Of a stretch of 8,110 bases of DNA, positions 7,084 through 8,110 are shown piece after piece. This stretch comes from a bacterium (GTDB taxonomy: Bacteria > Cyanobacteriota > Vampirovibrionia > Obscuribacterales > Obscuribacteraceae). The notes under the pieces are model-generated. The model saw only the letters and a program-made list of their open reading frames with translations. It was not told the DNA's origin and made no database searches. The DNA lies in contig JAUIJG010000237.1 in NCBI GenBank assembly GCA_030431355.1, forward strand, positions 1 to 8,110, read 5' to 3'. The position numbers were made by a program, and so were the translations under genes. Numbering within the stretch: position 1 is the first letter of the stretch; each line of letters begins with the position of its first letter.

Positions 7084-7130
7084 TTGAACAACCTCGTTAG
7101 CCGGGGAACAAAGGAATGTTCAACTCGGCT
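7084..7130 (-). promoter_or_regulatory. Permease leader with mutually exclusive hairpins
   Basis: In the minus-strand transcript, AGCCG (7130-7126) pairs with CGGCT (7103-7099) and, inside it, GAACA (7121-7117) pairs with TGTTC (7110-7106) around a six-base loop. This stem ends four bases before the GAGGT ribosome-binding site. The same segment, extended to TTGAACA (7123-7117), is also a perfect seven-base complement of TGTTCAA (7090-7084), which is exactly the spacer between that site and the ATG. The two pairings exclude each other, so the second could hide the ribosome-binding site. The function is inferred; short complementary repeats can arise by chance. Confidence 0.4.
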
Positions 7131-7140
7131 TTGTGAATTT

Positions 7141-7146
7141 ATTATG
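7141..7146 (-). promoter_or_regulatory. Candidate -10 box for the permease operon
   Basis: The minus strand reads CATAAT, five of six consensus bases. A start near 7134 would place the two-way hairpin at the very beginning of the transcript. No good -35 hexamer is found 16-18 bp upstream, so confidence is low. Confidence 0.3.
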
Positions 7147-7291
7147 GGAACGGCGAATAGGCTTCGATAAAAGAAGCGCTCATTTTATTCTATGAATTTC
7201 CCGCTATTTCACCATGGGGAAAGTACGGGCGTCACTGTGGTAAACACCCAAAGTTTATTGTCTGCTCTAAGAGAAGAGCTAGTATAGCTGC

Positions 7292-8110
7292 CTATTTACC
7301 GCTGGGAACTCCGGTCTTGTCCATGGAGACGGCTTCGATTACAGCAGAATCAAGTTCGTCCCAGATCTTCTCAAGCCAATCCAGATGCTCCGGCTTCATC
7401 AGGCATGAGCGCAGGCAGGAGACTTTGTCTTCATCCCATTCCATAGCCTTAGCCTTTGCGCCGAATAGCTCTTTGGGAATTGTGGCCAGAGCCAGGTGAA
7501 GTCCCTTGTCCGCTGCTTTCTCGAAAGCTAGCTTTGCCAGTCTCGAGCTGTGGCTTGCTTTGTCGGCTTTTAGAGCGAAAACTACTATGTCCAGCTCCGG
7601 CTCCAGGGGCAAAACGAATCTTGGGTCATTCTTTATCTTCGATGCCAGAATCCGGGCGGCTTCTTTTGATTTGCTCAGGTCTGCGGCAAATTCCCCTTCT
7701 TTTTTTAGGGGGAGTAATCTCTGGGTCGCCCATAGCGCCACGGCTGAAGATCCCGGTCTAGAGCACTCCAGACTGATCTCACCTAAGTGTAGGGCATCGG
7801 AGCTAAAGTAGGTATAGGGAGAGTCATGTTTGTAGAGAGCCCCCACTGCCGGATCTTTGAAGATGACGCAGCCGCATCCATAGGGTTGTAGTCCGTGTTT
7901 ATGGGGATCTATGACCACCGAGTCGGCCTGTTCAATGGCGGCAAAAGCCTCCAGGGCATCGGTCTCTAGGTTCTCTATAAGCCGGAAGTAGCCACCGTAA
8001 GCAGCATCCACATGGAGATGGAAGCCATACTTCTTCTTCAATTCGACTATTTTGTTGAGAGGGTCCACCGAACCTGTGGCGGTGGTTCCGGTAGTGGCCA
8101 CAACCGTTCC
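7292..8110 (-). CDS. Group II PLP-dependent amino acid decarboxylase, C-terminal part (5' end outside window)
   Basis: 272 residues are visible of a protein whose family is usually about 450-550 long, so the N-terminal part is off the right edge; the frame stays open to base 8110. The fragment opens with GTVVATTGTTATGSVDPL, the family's T-G-T-T strand and loop. HVDAAYGG at fragment residues 33-40 holds the Asp (35) that contacts the pyridine nitrogen. DPHKHGLQPYGCG at 69-80 holds the Schiff-base Lys (71) in the HK motif, and SRPGSSAVALWA is the usual segment near the dimer interface. These mark the glutamate/aromatic/2,4-diaminobutyrate decarboxylase group, fold type I. The substrate cannot be assigned because key recognition residues lie in the missing N-terminal part. 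Some close relatives act as C-C lyases or aspartate decarboxylases. A permease follows on the same strand 208 bp downstream. Confidence 0.88.
   Translation of the reverse strand, partial: GTVVATTGTTATGSVDPLNKIVELKKKYGFHLHVDAAYGGYFRLIENLETDALEAFAAIEQADSVVIDPHKHGLQPYGCGCVIFKDPAVGALYKHDSPYTYFSSDALHLGEISLECSRPGSSAVALWATQRLLPLKKEGEFAADLSKSKEAARILASKIKNDPRFVLPLEPELDIVVFALKADKASHSSRLAKLAFEKAADKGLHLALATIPKELFGAKAKAMEWDEDKVSCLRSCLMKPEHLDWLEKIWDELDSAVIEAVSMDKTGVPSGK

Larger units (their letters stand above)
7084..7291 (-). other. 208-bp intergenic region between decarboxylase and permease
   Basis: No ORF is supported here. Besides the leader hairpin and -10 candidate there are two five-base-pair stems, at 7161-7177 (GCTTC/GAAGC) and 7264-7279 (GCTCT/AGAGC, 13 bases after the decarboxylase stop). 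Neither is followed by a T-run in the minus-strand direction, so a standard terminator for the decarboxylase is not demonstrated. The spacer is long enough for the permease to have its own promoter. Confidence 0.4.

Noticed and set aside
7264..7279. GCTCT/AGAGC hairpin just after the decarboxylase stop as a terminator
   Set aside because: It has a five-base-pair stem and no T-run on the minus strand, so it does not meet the usual pattern.
1..8110. Mobile elements, CRISPR arrays, tRNA or rRNA genes
   Set aside because: I found no transposase or integrase motifs, terminal repeats, regularly spaced repeats or tRNA-like cloverleaf sequence.

Overview
This window has the look of ordinary bacterial chromosome: densely packed genes, short spacers, roughly balanced base composition, Shine-Dalgarno-led starts and mostly housekeeping or cell-envelope families. 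I see no phage, transposon, tRNA, rRNA or CRISPR signal. The lineage cannot be fixed from sequence alone. The unusual reliance on TTG starts, the secreted PD40-type protein, the PsbP/Mog1-like secreted protein and a CxxC-containing membrane protein would suit a poorly sampled environmental group; a non-photosynthetic cyanobacterial relative such as Obscuribacterales/Melainabacteria is one guess, held at low confidence.

Layout. (1) Positions 1-1472, minus strand: a CoA-acylating methylmalonate-semialdehyde dehydrogenase, nearly complete, cut by the window edge a few residues before its C-terminus. (2) 1473-1754: a divergent intergenic region with a candidate promoter for the rightward genes and a 30-bp imperfect palindrome near the leftward start. 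(3) 1755-4902, plus strand: three genes, all starting with TTG. They encode a class V PLP-dependent aminotransferase/desulfurase-fold enzyme, a secreted beta-propeller (PD40) protein one base downstream, and, after 150 bp, a small membrane protein with an N-terminal five-cysteine domain. (4) 4926-8110, minus strand: a solitary molbindin-like TOBE protein, a secreted PsbP/Mog1-like protein, an EamA/DMT ten-helix permease, and the C-terminal two thirds of a group II PLP-dependent amino acid decarboxylase that runs off the right edge. The permease and secreted protein are 30 bp apart and probably co-transcribed.

How the parts may relate. The enzymes suggest amino-acid or amine metabolism (semialdehyde oxidation to acyl-CoA, a class V PLP enzyme, a decarboxylase and a metabolite exporter nearby), but no single pathway can be proved from the layout. 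The least explained elements are the five-cysteine membrane protein, the aminotransferase-propeller gene pair, and the leader of the permease gene. In that leader, one segment can pair either with an upstream partner or with the seven bases between the ribosome-binding site and the start codon.
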